A stretch of 64,000 nt of DNA, taken from Austropuccinia psidii (taxonomy: Eukaryota; Basidiomycota; Pucciniomycetes; Pucciniales; Sphaerophragmiaceae). Under the pieces are notes generated by a model. It did no database searches, was not told the origin of the DNA, and saw only the letters and a program-made list of their open reading frames with translations. How positions within the stretch are numbered: position 1 is the first letter of the stretch; each line of letters begins with the position of its first letter. The position numbers were made by a program, and so were the translations under genes. The stretch is from the NCBI GenBank assembly GCA_023105745.1, contig JALGQZ010000009.1, forward strand, positions 41,907,359 through 41,971,358. The letters are read 5' to 3'. Shown here piece by piece: positions 39,341 through 48,827 of this stretch.

Positions 39341-39748
39341 TGAATTTCATGTAGGAAAAGTATGTCTTCTTCAACTTCAGAGTCCGTCTAATCTGAGAAT
39401 TCCTGAGAATCATATAATTTGATTAGGTCCTAAAGGACTTCTTTAAGAATTCTTTTACTGTGAATTTTAATTAAATGAATAGAGGGAAAGTGACAGAAAA
39501 GTTATTTTGGAATTTAATGAGCGTTGGATTCTTGAGATGATGACTTGTTTGGGAGCCAAAACATGCGATTATGCACTTAAAAGCCCAAATGTTTTGTATT
39601 TCAAATCCCATAGCTAATTTAATGTGGGATTTACAATATTTTGAAAATTGCATGTGGTCTTTGGGAAAAATAAATCTGAGATTTGGTAGCTTTTAGACTT
39701 CCTATTGGAGAAATGAATATTCTATATTCATCTATCGATAAAGAAATA

Positions 39749-40143
39749 AGGCCCTTTTTTGGGCCTGAAATCGTTGCATCAAGAAAAACACATATTATGG
39801 GGATTCTAATCTGGATCTAAAAGATTCTTCCCTTCATTTTGAGAAAATAATAAAAGAATCCATCAGCTAGATATTGATTAATAATCTTTTTAAATAATTT
39901 TTCCATTTTTCTGAATCTGCCATTTGGAAAAAAAAAGATAAAAAATATTGAAAACATTCATTATTCTTGAGAGCCCAATAGCAAAAATTAAAAATTCTTG
40001 AAAAAGCCATGTTTGATGGATTTTTTGTATAAAAGCAGCATATTCATTTCTTTTTACCCTAAAACTACCTGCTGTGGTCATAACTTGGTAAAAGAAAATC
40101 AGGGATTACATGTTGTTACTAAAGCTTTTTTTAACCAGGGCCT
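39749..40143. mobile_element. Small TA-flanked element (possible mariner-type MITE)
   Basis: The left end reads AGGCCCTTTTTTGGGCC and the right end AGGGCCT; only the outer 7 bases pair as inverted repeats. TA flanks both sides (39747-39748 and 40144-40145), as expected for Tc1/mariner insertion. Parts recur at about 28640-28790. Short termini and a 2-bp duplication make this a tentative call. Confidence 0.4.
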
Positions 40144-41297
40144 TATTTTATAGTTAATTCATTTATCCATTTATTTATAGCTTCATCTCTTCACTTTTTT
40201 AATATATATATATTGTCAGCCTGTGACTCAAAACAGAGCACTAGCATGACATCCAACATACCATAAATAATGGTATGACAAGTATTGAACAAACATAGTC
40301 AATACAGGTAATAAATAAGAGGAAAAAACTCCTCTTAAATTAAACACTAACCTTATCCAAACAGAATAAGGAAACCTAGAGGAAAATAAACAAGTCAAAA
40401 CCCTTATTTTCACCTCTCATCTAACTTATGCATATTTAAGTTATTCTATACCAAAATGGTATTTTTCTTAAAGCTCACTTAGAGAGCTACACAATGGTAT
40501 CATCCATGTTGCTGTAACACCACTACAACTGGAGATATTATATGACCTTTATTTTAAAACCAAGACCCCCCTGAAAGTCAAAGAGGGCTTGTACAAAGCT
40601 GTACAAAAGTATAACCAAATTGAAGATATAAACAAGAGCTTTAATTTGAGATACATTAGACCTCTGTATCTCTTAAATTGACTGAGGGATCTTGGTTCAA
40701 AGGTTTAACAACCAAAAATACAGATATTCTGAAAACAAGAAAGTAAACAAACCCCTGTATCTTTGGCATACACTCATACAACTGTACAGTGTAATATACC
40801 AAACTGTAGAGCTAATCAAGCCCTAAAAAACTGTATTGTCAGAATACAGATATCTTCCAAATTGGAGAAGATATCTGGCATGGAAGTTTTTGAAGCCTCA
40901 TACTGATGTACAAAATTACATCCAAAAACTTAAAGCCCTTATAACTTTTTGCTATTTGAAAGAAGGGTAAACATGAAGCATACCAAATTGAAGAGCTCAG
41001 TAAGCCCTTCAATTCTGTGCTCTTGGTTTCTTGATATCTCAAAAACTGACTAAGATATCTTGGTTGGAAGTATTTTGAACAATACTGGCCTGTACCAAAC
41101 CTGTACCAACCACTACTGGTTTAATACTTAAAATAATAGTTGTTTAAAGCTTAAACCCGCCAAGAATGACTAATATTGATCATACAGACACCAGAACAAT
41201 GTCATCCAAGTGCTGACGTGACAGGTGAAAAGTTTTTTCACCCTTTATTGACCCAGAATGATCATTTGTGGTGCTAAAACCACAATTCTGCCTCTAT

Positions 41298-41305
41298 TGA
41301 CGTCA
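41298..41305 (+). promoter_or_regulatory. CRE-like palindrome TGACGTCA in the LTR promoter
   Basis: A perfect 8-bp palindrome, the known ATF/CREB-type bZIP site, about 100 bp upstream of the TATA box. The 3' LTR has TGACATCA at the same place (49914-49921), a CpG-to-CpA change. Other TGACGTG and TGACGGGT sequences lie nearby. Confidence 0.5.
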
Positions 41306-41401
41306 GAATTGAGGATCCAGAACCACAGATTGACCATTGGAGTGAAAATTTTCACTCCACTGACGGGTGAAGAGTTAATAACTCTTGACAGTCTTGAAAG
41401 A

Positions 41402-41409
41402 TATAAAAA
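41402..41409 (+). promoter_or_regulatory. TATA box of the 5' LTR
   Basis: TATAAAAA followed by GAGGGG, downstream of the TGACG motifs. The same sequence is at 50018-50025 in the 3' LTR, and element 2 has TATAAAAG at 54870 and 63082. It probably sets the U3/R boundary a few tens of bases downstream. Confidence 0.6.
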
Positions 41410-41723
41410 GAGGGGTTTTTTCCTTGAAAACCCATCATTATTATCTTATTATCCATATTCTTACGTGACAAAACTGTTATCAATCAGTAGTGCCCTTAGA
41501 ATTATTATTAAAAGATATAATTAGAACATAATTATTGTAGTACCTCTTTACAGTCAAAGATATTAGAGTATTGCAACCCAGGTCCTCAATAGACTCATCA
41601 CCACTGTTACCATGTAGCAGTAGGACCTGAAGATTTAATTTTATTTGTTTTTGACGTGTCACAGTCACAATACTAGCTTTTAAATACATTTTATAGCTAC
41701 TATATAGACTCACCCTGACATTT

Positions 41724-41740
41724 TGGGGGCCTGGCCGTGG
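41724..41740 (+). other. tRNA primer-binding site of element 1
   Basis: TGGGGGCCTGGCCGTGG begins three bases after the LTR. Its complement ends ...CCCCCA, that is CCA preceded by C, as expected of a tRNA with C at the discriminator position; eukaryotic tRNA-Pro is the usual example. Element 2 has TGGGGGCCCAGCCATGAT at the same place. Assignment to tRNA-Pro is tentative. Confidence 0.6.
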
Positions 41741-41816
41741 TTTTTCAACCTTATTGGACGTGTTTTGTACTGAATTAGGCGTAAAATTCAGTTATTTAAA
41801 AGGTATTTTACTAACA

Positions 41817-42561
41817 GTGAGTAAAATTTCTAATTTATCTTATTTTCTATTATTATTATTTTTTTTATATAATATAGCATTATATATTATATAAGTATTT
41901 TTTTTTCTCCAAAAATATATATTACAGATATTTTTGTTGAGAATAAGAGTACAAATCCTCTTTATTTCATTATATTGCAATAATTTTCACGAAATTTGAT
42001 AATAATACAACAGTATTATTTAAATTTCAATATAAATAATAATATACAAACAGTATATTATTTATTTTACTATTATTTTTCACCAAAGTGCGTGAAAATT
42101 AATAAAGAATCATTTATTAATAAATAATTAATGAATATTAAATAATAAAATAAGTTTTTATTATTTATAAGGAATATTTTAATTAAATATTTCCTTTAAA
42201 ACAAGACATCACTCAAATTGACGTGAAAACTTGAAATTAATTGATAATTTAAATCAAAATCAAGTGTTAAAATAAATATTATTTATAATATTTATAATAA
42301 CAAATCAAATTTATTATAATTTAATAAATTTGACGTTTTTATATAAAAACACAATAATATCCAAGTGAATCATTCACAAAACACTTGGATATTATAGTTT
42401 TCACTTATAGAACATAAGTGAAAAACTCAAAAAACTGTTATTTTTCAATAAAAAACATGTAATACCTAAAACTTTTTGAAAAATAACAGTAGAATTGAAT
42501 ATAATCATTTTGTTTTATCATAAAATACTGATATACAATCTGAAATATCTTTTCTGAATAG
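41817..42561 (+). other. Predicted leader intron 1 of element 1, splitting the ATG of ORF1
   Basis: The donor is ACTAACA|GTGAGT at 41817 and the acceptor CTTTTCTGAATAG at 42561, with TACTGAT as a possible branch point about 35 nt upstream. The exon before ends in A and the exon after begins TG in frame with a long open stretch, so splicing would create ATG GAA AAA GAC. In element 2 an acceptor TTTTAG (55695) is likewise followed by TG in frame, though its donor is weaker. The 745-nt intron is AT-rich and carries the hairpin array. Confidence 0.5.
42001..42489 (+). repeat. Array of perfect stem-loops in the element-1 leader
   Basis: Perfect arms, with positions: 42001-42008/42013-42020 (8 bp), 42038-42047/42053-42062 (10 bp), 42140-42150/42156-42166 (11 bp), 42306-42316/42322-42332 (11 bp), 42355-42367/42382-42394 (13 bp, TAATATCCAAGTG), 42398-42408/42414-42424 (11 bp), 42435-42448/42476-42489 (14 bp, CTGTTATTTTTCAA). 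The AT-only stems could arise by chance in such sequence; the last three include G and C and are the strongest. Position between the primer site and Gag fits a packaging or translation-control region, which is inference. Confidence 0.7.
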
Positions 42562-43658
42562 TGGAAAAAGACTATATTCCATTAGAAACCCAGTCACAAG
42601 GAAATCCATCTGTGACAGCCTCAGAAGACAGAGAGGTGCTGCCAAAAACCAAGGGCAAGCAGAAACCACACAGTGAAGTGACAATCAACTCAAAAGATTG
42701 GACACCAATAGCCGTGCCAAGGGCCAAAAAACCCACAAAAGCTCCAACAAAACCAGTTGGATCACCAAAACAAATTGAAAAACAGAAAATCACTGTTATC
42801 AACCCAGTTGTAAACTCTAAAGGCAAATTGCCAAAGAGTATAGATCATAAATTTGTACAAGGGCCTGCTAAAGGTAAATAAACCTTGAAACGTACAACAT
42901 TTTTCATTGTCTGTCATTTTTTAACATTGTTAACATGACACCTCCACTTCTTAGAGATCTTGGATTCCCAAGAAATCAACCAGAACACTGGCCAAGAAGA
43001 CACAGAGGAAGAAGACAGCCAATCACTGGATCAAATGACCAGCAAAGGACTTACCATCAGGGAACTCCTACCCAAGGTCTTTTTCCAAATCAAATTCAAC
43101 CCAGAAGTCCAACCAGGAGATTGGACAGATGCAGAACAGGTCCTTCAAATACACAAACTTCTGAAAGACCTCTTCACATGGAGCATGGACAACAAAATGT
43201 TCACTATGGCAGCATCATGGGCAGAAGTGGGGATAACAACTCAGAAGATCTGTCTCAAGCAAATGGCTTGGATGGAGCTTATGACAGAAATGCAAGGTTG
43301 GAATCCCAACAAGAATTTCAAACTCTTAGAAGAAAGAGCAATCAGAATCAAAGAGAACCAGGCAGCCATACAAGCCATAGAGAGATCTTGGCACAAGGAA
43401 GAGCCCAGTCAGATTCAGGAACCCCCAGAAATGGAAGGAGAAGCCCCATCTTCCCCACAACAATCCAGCAGTTCCAGGCCTTACAAGCCAAAGGAAACTT
43501 CATCCAAGGCTCCCCAACCATTCCAGGTAGTTTCCAACAGGAGAAAAGGAGCCCAAGGGAGAAACAAAACTTCTTTCAACCAGAGGAAGAAGGAGGCAGA
43601 CCCATTGATGAAAAAGCTGATGGACTTAGTCCAAGAAGTACACAAAAGCAAAAAATAG
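42562..43658 (+). CDS. Spliced ORF1 of element 1 (accessory or N-terminal Gag protein)
   Basis: Exons are 42562-42873 and 42955-43658; with the A from the leader exon they form exactly 338 codons, then TAG. The exon junction is phase 1 (G|AG). Exon 2 is Lys/Pro/Thr-rich (around ITVINPVVNSKGKLPK). The last exon has an acidic start (DSQEINQNTGQEDTEEED), MTSKGLTIRELLPKVFFQIK, a Trp-containing helical region ending GWNPNKNFKLLEE, then a Ser/Pro/Lys-rich tail and a helix (LMKKLMDLVQEVHKSKK). Element 2 has the same layout: intron phase, an SQE junction, MTSK, and GWHP 81 instead of 87 codons later. I know no domain for it. It overlaps the Gag-Pol frame by about 700 nt in the +1 frame, and could act as a matrix-like or nucleic-acid-binding partner; function unknown. 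Confidence 0.6.
42874..42954 (+). other. Predicted intron 2 of element 1 (81 nt)
   Basis: Donor AAAG|GTAAAT, acceptor CCACTTCTTAG, with TTAACAT-type branch-point candidates about 20-35 nt upstream. Removal joins the exon at 42562-42873 in frame to ORF1. Element 2 has a 65-nt counterpart (55894-55958, GTAAGT...CAACCAG) in the same phase. The ATG that opens the Gag-Pol frame (42935) lies inside it. Confidence 0.65.
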
Positions 43659-45238
43659 TTGTACCTACAAATAGTGTTGATAGTTTTGACTCAATTGATC
43701 CAGAATTAATAACTGAGACTACAATCCACACTCATGAGTTTGAAAACAAATTCACATGGACCAAATTGGCCCAATTCATGGATTGGACACATGAAACCTC
43801 AGGAAAAATGAGGACAGAAGTGGAAACATTGAAAGAAGAAAATGCTTTCCAAGCAACAGTCATAAAAGACTTAAATACAAATCTGGCCAAAATTTGGACA
43901 GAATTTGAAAAAACTAACAGACAGTTGAATTCAATTCTAGAAGAACAACAAACTGTGAGGAGAGATCTGAGGAGTATCCAGCAGCAACAGGATAACTTTG
44001 ATAAGGAAATTGATTACCTCTATGACAGAGAAGACAATCAATACCCTCCAACACAAGGTCAACCCACTACCTCTACAAAATTGAAAGAAAAGGATAAAGA
44101 ATATGACCAGGAACCTGAATATCAGATTCCAAAGTTAAGATCAGAGTCAATGTACCAAGATGGGGAAAATCTCAGCTATTCAGAGAAACAGGCACTAAAA
44201 CAGCTACCAGAAGTAGCAAACTGGCCAAAGTTCTCAGGAATTGGGGAATATGACCATATGGAAATCATTGACTATATTGATGGACTCTTTGTTGATGTCC
44301 CAAAGATACCAGACTACTGGATCACAACAAGACTTAACACAGCATTCAGAGGCCATGCAAATATATGGTATACTGAGATGAAAGAAATACATGGCAGGAA
44401 AAGCTGGCCATGGTGGAGGAACCAGATTATACAAAAGTATAGCAATGGTAGTTGGATCTGGCAAAAAACCATGTCCTTTGAAAGTGATAGATACTCCACA
44501 GAAAAAGACCCATATGAATGGTGTCTCAGACAAACAAAAAGGCTAAAAGCTATTGATCCCAATATAACAATAGAAATGAGAAACCATAAACTCCTAACAA
44601 AATTACCAGGAGATCTAGAACATGCAGTCAAATGCAGATGCAACAACATCAGCAGCATTGATGACATAGCAAATGTCATACAAGATGTGAGGAAAAAAAC
44701 CTCCATAGGAAGGTACACATCCTATAAACCAAACTTCAAAGACAAGAAGTCTGAAGTTAAAGAGACAAACAAAGAGAAAGGGAAAGAAACCCCAAAAAAG
44801 AAATATGTGTGCCATAACTGTGGATCACCAGACCACTATGCCAACAATTTCACAAAACCAAAAAAGAAAATGTATGCAATTGATGAAGAATCAGAAGAAG
44901 AACAAACAGGTGACAAATCTGATTCTGACAGTATGGGAAATGGTATGAGAGCAGAATCACAAAGTGAACTTGATACCATAGAAGAATACATAGTGGAATG
45001 CAATGAAGAAAGTTCACTTGACATACAAGACATTGAGTTAGATTCAGGAATACCACAAATAACAACAGACAAAGAGCTCTGTAAGCACACACAGAATGCA
45101 CAAACATTCCTGGTAACCCCAAATAGAGGGATGGGATTCATTCATGGAACACCTACAAAATTGACAGTTTACATTGAGAACTGTAAAAACCCAATCATCA
45201 TTGACACAGGAGCAAGTTGCTCCATAGTAGCAAAATAA
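42935..45238 (+). pseudogene. gag: Gag and start of protease, element 1 (stop in protease)
   Basis: The frame opens at an ATG inside intron 2 and runs 767 codons. Codons 1-240 overlap ORF1 and are Arg/Gln/Pro-rich with no known domain. From about 43655 homology to element 2 begins (VDSFDSIDPEL versus SDIFDSIPELY), followed by a coiled coil (43800-44040). A capsid-like Gag domain follows (44220-44640: WPKFSGIGEYDHMEIID, WPWWRNQIIQKY, GDLEHAVKCR). A zinc knuckle at 44810-44851 reads CHNCGSPDHYANNF, with Phe where the last Cys belongs. The protease start has the active-site DTGA (45203-45214), then TAA at 45236-45238. The next segment continues in the same frame, so this is one polyprotein cut by a stop. 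Confidence 0.85.
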
Positions 45239-47557
45239 TACTTAAAACAACACTTCCCCAAATGGGAAGAGGATATAATCCCAACAAAAGCTAGAAACTT
45301 TAAAAGTGCATCAGGCAAAATGCACTCACTGGGGACAATAATCAAAGAGATAATTATCCCACACCAAAAAGGAAATATCAGACTAGAACCTGAATTTGTA
45401 GTTCTAGAGAATGCACATGTACAAGGATTCTTATTAGGTACAGAGTACCAAAGAATGTATGGTATAGACATTTGCAATAGTAAAAATAGATATCTTACCA
45501 TAGGTACAAACAAAGACAAAAAAATTTCCTTTGACATAAATCATATAACAAATGATAACACCCTGAAAGAACTAGTGGAAGAATTCAAAGAAGCCCAATA
45601 TAGCACTCAACTCACCAGTAAAATGAAACTCAACTTACTGAAAGTATTGACAAAGAATAGAGGAGCTTTTGCAATAGGAGATGAACCACTAGGAAAAATC
45701 AAAGGACATGATATAGAATTATATCTGGATGTAGAAAGACCATATCCACCTATGCTTAGGAGACCACCATACCCAGCAAGCATGGAAACTAGGAAAGAAA
45801 TTGAGAAACATATCAATGAACTCCTAGAAATGGGGGTAATAAGGAAAATAGGACATAATGAGATAGTAGAAGTCACTACACCAGTCCTTATAACTTGGCA
45901 TGATGGTAAATCCAGACTATGTGGTGACTTCAGGGCTTTGAATAATTACACCAAAGCAGATAGGTACCCCATCCCAAGGATACCACATGCACTAGATAAG
46001 CTAGCAAAAGCCAAGTTTATTACAAAAATGGATTTCATGAAAGGTTTCCACCAGAATGGGGTGAAACAAGATTCCATCAAATTGCTAAGAATTATATGCC
46101 ATATGGGCATATATGAATATACTAGAATGCCATTTGGCATTAAGAATGCACCAGCCTATTTTCAGAGGTTGATGGATACCATATTTAAAGATGAAATAAT
46201 GGAAGGGTGGATGGTGGTGTACATTGATGATATCATAATATACTCAGAAACATGGGAAGACCATGTGAGGAAAATTGATAAAATATTGGGAAAATGTATA
46301 CCAATCAACATGAAGATATCTCTCAAAAAATGTAACTTTGGACAGCAAGAACTTCTAGCCCTAGGACACAAAGTTTCAGGTTTAAGTCTAGCTATAGACC
46401 AAAATAAAGTTGCTGCAGTACTGAAGAAACCAGTACCAAAGAACATTAAAGAAATGCAATCTTTTTTGGGCTTTGCTAGTTACTACAGGAGCCACATAAA
46501 AAACTTTGCACACATCACAAGTAGCCTATACAAACTGTGCTCAAAAGATGTAGTCTTCAAAATTACCAAAGAAAGAAGAGATGCATTTGAGAAGATCAAA
46601 TATGAACTGACCAATGCCCCTGTTCTAATGATGCCTGATTTTGAACTACCATTCAAACTATATATAGATGCAGCATGTAGTCAAGGACTAGGGACAGCAC
46701 TACACCAGAGGCAACTAGTGGATGGAATACCCAAAGAAGGAGTAATTTGCTATATATCAAGACAACTGAAAGACTCAGAAGCCAGATATGGAGCTACTCA
46801 GACAGAATGTCTCTGTTTGGTATGGGCATTAGAAAAACTCCATTACTACTTAGAAGGAGCAGTATTTGAAGTTTTTACTGATTGCACAGCCCTCAAATCA
46901 CTGTTGAACATGAAGGCAACAAACAGACACATGCTTAGGTGGCAAATAGCCATACAAGAATACAGAGGGAATATGACTATCATCTATAAAGAAGGGAAAA
47001 TTCATACTAATGCAGATGGTCTCAGCAGGTGGCCACTGAAGAATGACCAAGAGAATCCAGCATATGACCCAGAAAATGGGGCCAAAATACCCATACAATG
47101 CATGGAGATAGATAGGAGAAAGAACTTCAAACTATCAAACTGGGCATTAGGGAATGACCCATCAAACCCAGCACAGAGCTATGGGGAGAGAAAAGAGATA
47201 CCCATATTGGGAATCAGATCCTCTAATCTGAATACAGAGTTCTTTAGCATAGTACAATCATCATACAATAAACACAAACAGTGTAGTATATTGATACAAC
47301 TATTAAAACAAAAGTACAGGAGTCTTGAACTAGAGAGCCAATTGGAAGAGCCATGGCTCAAAAACTTCAAAGAGAATAGATTTTTTCTGATAGATGATCT
47401 ACTATACCATAGGGAAAAACACACAAGTGCCCTGGTAATAATAAATAGAGAACATATTTCCCTTATACTACAGGAATGCCATGACTGCCCATACATGGGA
47501 CATATGAGTGAAGAAAGAACTAAAGAAAGAGTCTTTAGCACAGCTTGGTTGCCATAG
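45239..47557 (+). pseudogene. pol: Protease end, reverse transcriptase, RNase H, integrase zinc finger, element 1
   Basis: Same frame as Gag, open from the TAA at 45236 to TAG at 47555-47557. The rest of protease includes [16 protein letters not shown] starts near 45740 ([12 protein letters not shown]), with the first catalytic Asp in MDFMKGFHQ (46031), [14 protein letters not shown], and YIDD at 46220-46231, all intact. RNase H follows with [17 protein letters not shown] (Asp at 46667), [23 protein letters not shown] and NADGLSRWP. The integrase HHCC zinc finger begins [15 protein letters not shown], and the TAG falls before its Cys pair (CTRCQ, in the next segment). Reverse transcription chemistry looks intact at these residues; the flanking stops are the visible defects. 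Confidence 0.9.
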
Positions 47558-48805
47558 TGGGAACAAGACTTGAGTGAATACATCAACACTTGTACCAGAT
47601 GCCAAAAAGCCAACAAAGGTCATGGCATAAGATATGGATTACTCCAGAGTATAGAGGAGCACAAACACCCCTGGGAAATAATAAACATGGATTGGGTGAC
47701 AGGCCTGGTCCCTGGAGGGAAAGACAGCTTTAATGCATGCCTAGTAGTAGTAGACAGGTACAGCAAGAGTGTCAGATGTCTCCCCTGTCACAAAGAGGAC
47801 ACAGCAATGGACACAGCCATATTGTTCTGGAACAATGTGATAGCAAACTGTGGAGCTCCAAGAATTATAATTAGTGACAGAGACCCTAAATTCACATCAG
47901 AATTTTGGACTAATCTATATGAGATGCTGGGAACCAAACTAGCATTCTCCACAGTTTACCATCCACAAACAGATGGTCTAGCAGAAAGAATGATTCAAAC
48001 ATTAGAAGACATCATTAGAAGGTTTTGTGCATATGGCATGGAATATAAAGACAATGAGGGATATACCCATGACTGGGTAACCCTCCTACCAGCTGTACAA
48101 TTAGCATACAACACAAGTATACACTCAGTGACAGGAAAAACCCCTGCCACATTAGAGAAAGGATGGAACCCACTACTTCCAGTAGACTACTTGAAGAAGA
48201 ACCTCCTCTCAGTACACCCCACAGCTAAAGACTTCCACACAATGTGGAAAACTGCCTGTGAAAAAGCAGAACAATGTGTGGCTGAAGCCAAATTATACAA
48301 CAAACAGAGATATGATAGAAGTCACCAAGAACCTGATTTCAAAGAAGGAGACCAAGCTCTAATCTCAACTCTTAACTTCAACAATCTAAGAGGACTCAAG
48401 AAGGTGAGAGACTCATTCATAGGACCATTCACCATTATTAAATTAATAGGAAAGAATGCAGTAGAAGTCAACCTGACCAAAGAGTTTTCTAGGAAACACC
48501 CAGTTTTCCCTGTGAGCCTGGTCACACCTTATCACCAAACAGATGAGGAGAAATTCCCTGACAGAAAGAAGACAGTCACCCATGAAAGATTGGTGGAGGA
48601 AGATGACTCACCTGGACCAGTGAAAAAGATCATTAAAGCCAGGAAAATAAGAATTAATGGGAAAGACAACAGGCAATATCTGGTTAGATTTAAGAATCAA
48701 CCAGCAGATAAAGATAAATGGCTAACTGAGAAAGAGATCCCAGATGGACAAATACACCTCAGAAGATTCAGAGCCTCCAGAAGGGCTGAAGAGTCTCATC
48801 AATGA
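47558..48805 (+). pseudogene. pol: Integrase core and chromodomain-like tail, element 1
   Basis: Continues the same frame after TAG 47555. The zinc-finger Cys pair CTRCQKA comes first, then the DDE core: Asp in MDWVTGL (47690), Asp in ISDRDPKF (47876), and Glu in [10 protein letters not shown] (47984), giving the D-35-E spacing. A C-terminal DNA-binding region ([19 protein letters not shown]) follows. The tail (about 48625-48770: [37 protein letters not shown]) looks like a chromodomain, which in chromoviruses steers integration to marked chromatin. The stop is TGA at 48803, just before the polypurine tract. Confidence 0.88.
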
Positions 48806-48818
48806 TGAGCCTTCTTTT

Positions 48819-48827
48819 GAGGGAGGG
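48819..48827 (+). other. Polypurine tract of element 1
   Basis: GAGGGAGGG followed by two bases (TA) and then the LTR start TGTCAG. This tract primes plus-strand DNA synthesis. Element 2 has GGGGGAGGG plus AA in the same place. Confidence 0.85.

Larger units (their letters stand above)
28962..39703. mobile_element. PIF/Harbinger DNA transposon 2, strongly decayed and expanded
   Basis: The left end reads AGGGGGTTTCAAAAATA and the right end TTTTAGACTTCCT, a decayed complement. Both are flanked by ATT (28959-28961 and 39704-39706). Gene order and orientation match the element at 18711: Myb/SANT-type relic (+), spacer, third-gene relic (+), transposase relic (-). Length is 10.7 kb against 5.9 kb; nearly all the excess lies in the spacer 30577-36660, which holds at least one MITE. 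AAATCCC/GGGATTT motifs persist near both ends. The left end is certain from sequence; the right end rests on weak terminal similarity plus the matching duplication. Confidence 0.72.
40214..41720 (+). repeat. 5' LTR of element 1
   Basis: Exactly as long as the 3' LTR (1507 bp). I counted about 31 mismatches and no indels between them by eye, roughly 2%. It contains a TATA box at 41402, a perfect TGACGTCA at 41298-41305 and further TGACG-type motifs upstream, typical of a U3 promoter. Confidence 0.95.

Noticed and set aside
42935..43655. Treating the first 240 codons of the Gag frame as the only real protein in the overlap
   Set aside because: The ORF1 frame is more protein-like and shares MTSK and GW(N/H)P with element 2; the Gag frame is nevertheless open in both, so both frames are kept as candidates.
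44234..45141. Long antisense open frames within Gag and protease
   Set aside because: They mirror the coding strand, are hydrophobic because the sense strand is Lys/Glu-rich, and have no counterpart in element 2.
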